Shown piece by piece: positions 5,715-6,689 of a stretch of DNA of 6,689 nucleotides (position 1 is its first letter; each line of letters opens with the position of its first letter). A program made the translations under genes and the position numbers. Under the pieces are notes generated by a model. It worked only from the letters and a program-made list of their open reading frames with translations. It ran no database searches and had not been told where the DNA came from. Source of the stretch: Proteobacteria bacterium UBA6908. GTDB lineage: Bacteria; Pseudomonadota; Gammaproteobacteria; Acidiferrobacterales; UBA6901. Location: contig DKBE01000063.1 of assembly GCA_002451085.1 (NCBI GenBank), positions 1 to 6,689 on the forward strand. The letters run 5' to 3'.

Positions 5715-6689
5715 TCAGTGCGGCGGAAAATCATCGACCGCAATCACGGCACGGCGCGCGGCGTGCGCGGCGTGCAGAATGCCGGCCTCCTCGGCCGTGA
5801 TCAGCTTCCGGGCCAGTGCTTCGCGCACCTGACCATCGTGGTCACCGTGCAGGATCGGCGATTCGTTCACGAGCGTGGCCAGCTTGCGCTCGAGCGGCTC
5901 GGCGGCTATCACCTTGGGCAGCGCATCCTCGTAACGGCCGGTCACATCGCTCGGCTCCGAGGTAATGTACACGCCGGCGGTCAGGCGATCACGCGTCGCC
6001 GACGGGGCCAGCAGCAGCTGCGCGACCGACTGGCCAAGTTGATCCGACGGCACGTGGTAACGCCGGCCGTACGGAAACGCCAGCCCACCCACCAGCCAGG
6101 CCAGTGGCCGGTTCGGCAGATTCTTGAGAATCACCACCAGCGCCTTCTCGGCCTGATGCAAGGCATAGTCGCATGACCAATACAGCAACGGACAGTCCTC
6201 GTCCGGACGACCGTCGTCTTCGAACCGCTTAATGGCGGCCGTGGCCAGGTACATCAGGCTCAGGGCATCGGCGAACCGCCCCGAGATGCGTTCCTTGCGC
6301 TTGAGCGAACCGCCGAGGCTGAGCATGGCCATGTCCGAGATCAGTGCAAAGCACGCCGACAGCCGGTTGATCTTCTGTGCGTAGCGCCGTCCGGGGCCGT
6401 CGATCGGCACGCGCGTCAGCCGCGCACCGGTAAGCCCGAGCCACAACGCGCGCGACATGTTGCTGATGACGAAGCCGACGTGCCCGAAGAACGCGCGGTC
6501 GAAATCCTTGAGCCCCTGCGTGAGGTCCGGGTTGGCCACTGATTGCATTTCCTTCAGCACATACGGATGGCAACGGATCGCGCCCTGGCCGTATACGATC
6601 AGCGCCCGGGTCAGGATGTTGGCGCCTTCGACGGTGATGCTGATGGGGATCGCCTGGTAGGCACGGCCCATGACATTGCGCGGCCCGAG
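5715..6689 (-). CDS. fadE: FadE-type acyl-CoA dehydrogenase, C-terminal 324 residues (N-terminal part beyond the window)
   Basis: FadE is the FAD enzyme that makes the first double bond of each beta-oxidation cycle (acyl-CoA to trans-2-enoyl-CoA). The reading frame is open to the right edge, where LGPRNVMGRAYQ lines up with E. coli FadE as I recall it, so the Met at 6671 is internal and not a start. TVEGANILTR carries the Glu (codon 6629-6627) that matches the catalytic base of acyl-CoA dehydrogenases such as Glu376 of MCAD. GQGAIRCHPYVL and RLSACFALISDMAMLSLGGSLKRKERISGR follow closely what is known of FadE. The rest is the FadE-specific C-terminal domain (DUF1974 type), which sets this 800-residue class apart from ordinary 380-residue dehydrogenases. 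The protein stops right after VDDFPPH, about 20 or more residues before the end of E. coli FadE. It is the first of the four operon genes seen here, 47 bases before the thiolase gene; the operon promoter must lie outside the window. Confidence 0.94.
   Translation of the reverse strand, partial: LGPRNVMGRAYQAIPISITVEGANILTRALIVYGQGAIRCHPYVLKEMQSVANPDLTQGLKDFDRAFFGHVGFVISNMSRALWLGLTGARLTRVPIDGPGRRYAQKINRLSACFALISDMAMLSLGGSLKRKERISGRFADALSLMYLATAAIKRFEDDGRPDEDCPLLYWSCDYALHQAEKALVVILKNLPNRPLAWLVGGLAFPYGRRYHVPSDQLGQSVAQLLLAPSATRDRLTAGVYITSEPSDVTGRYEDALPKVIAAEPLERKLATLVNESPILHGDHDGQVREALARKLITAEEAGILHAAHAARRAVIAVDDFPPH

Noticed and set aside
4981..5832. A 283-codon plus-strand open frame across the thiolase and fadE ends
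   Set aside because: It lies opposite catalytic segments of the thiolase and crosses the boundary between two real genes, with low-complexity His/Gly/Ala composition. It is a shadow frame.
6669..6671. ATG at 6671 as the start of the acyl-CoA dehydrogenase
   Set aside because: The frame stays open to the window edge, and the six codons before it continue the family alignment (LGPRNV), so it is an internal methionine.

Overview
The window is most likely from a Gammaproteobacterium. Two things suggest this. The acyl-CoA dehydrogenase at the right edge belongs to the large FadE family, and its C-terminal half lines up closely with what I recall of Escherichia coli FadE. It also heads a fadE-fadI-fadJ-ligase cluster. 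The genus cannot be told from the sequence. Most of the window is GC-rich (a hand count of 3541-3600 gives 45 G/C in 60). The left 600 bases are clearly AT-richer (181-240 gives 25 in 60).

Positions 602-6689 hold a tight leftward (minus-strand) fatty-acid degradation operon. In transcription order it contains: fadE (acyl-CoA dehydrogenase, cut by the right edge); a 440-residue FadI-type thiolase; a 670-residue FadJ-type fusion of enoyl-CoA hydratase and 3-hydroxyacyl-CoA dehydrogenase; and a 571-residue long-chain acyl-CoA synthetase. Gaps are 47, -4 (ATGA overlap) and 18 bases. Together the four products activate a long-chain fatty acid to its CoA ester and carry out all four steps of each beta-oxidation turn. 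The thiolase insert and the basic, Trp-rich linker of the FadJ-like protein resemble features of the membrane-associated long-chain trifunctional complex. All catalytic residues I looked for are present.

Positions 1-486 look like one integron gene cassette, also read on the minus strand. It runs from a GTTATGC core site (480-486) through a GTG-started gene for a small four-helix membrane protein (11-454) into an attC recombination site (63 to about 1). The last four bases of the attC lie outside the window. The protein's last 16 residues and stop codon are encoded by the attC itself. The side where attI and the integrase gene would normally lie is instead occupied by the fad operon. The cassette is therefore either the edge of a cassette cluster lacking a nearby integrase, or a cassette inserted at a secondary site.

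Positions 487-601 carry no gene. They hold two inverted repeats and a promoter-like pair of hexamers pointing into the cassette, all low-confidence. The cassette is the unusual part of this window. The operon is well-recognised biology in a compact arrangement. I see no tRNA, rRNA, CRISPR array, transposase or integrase.
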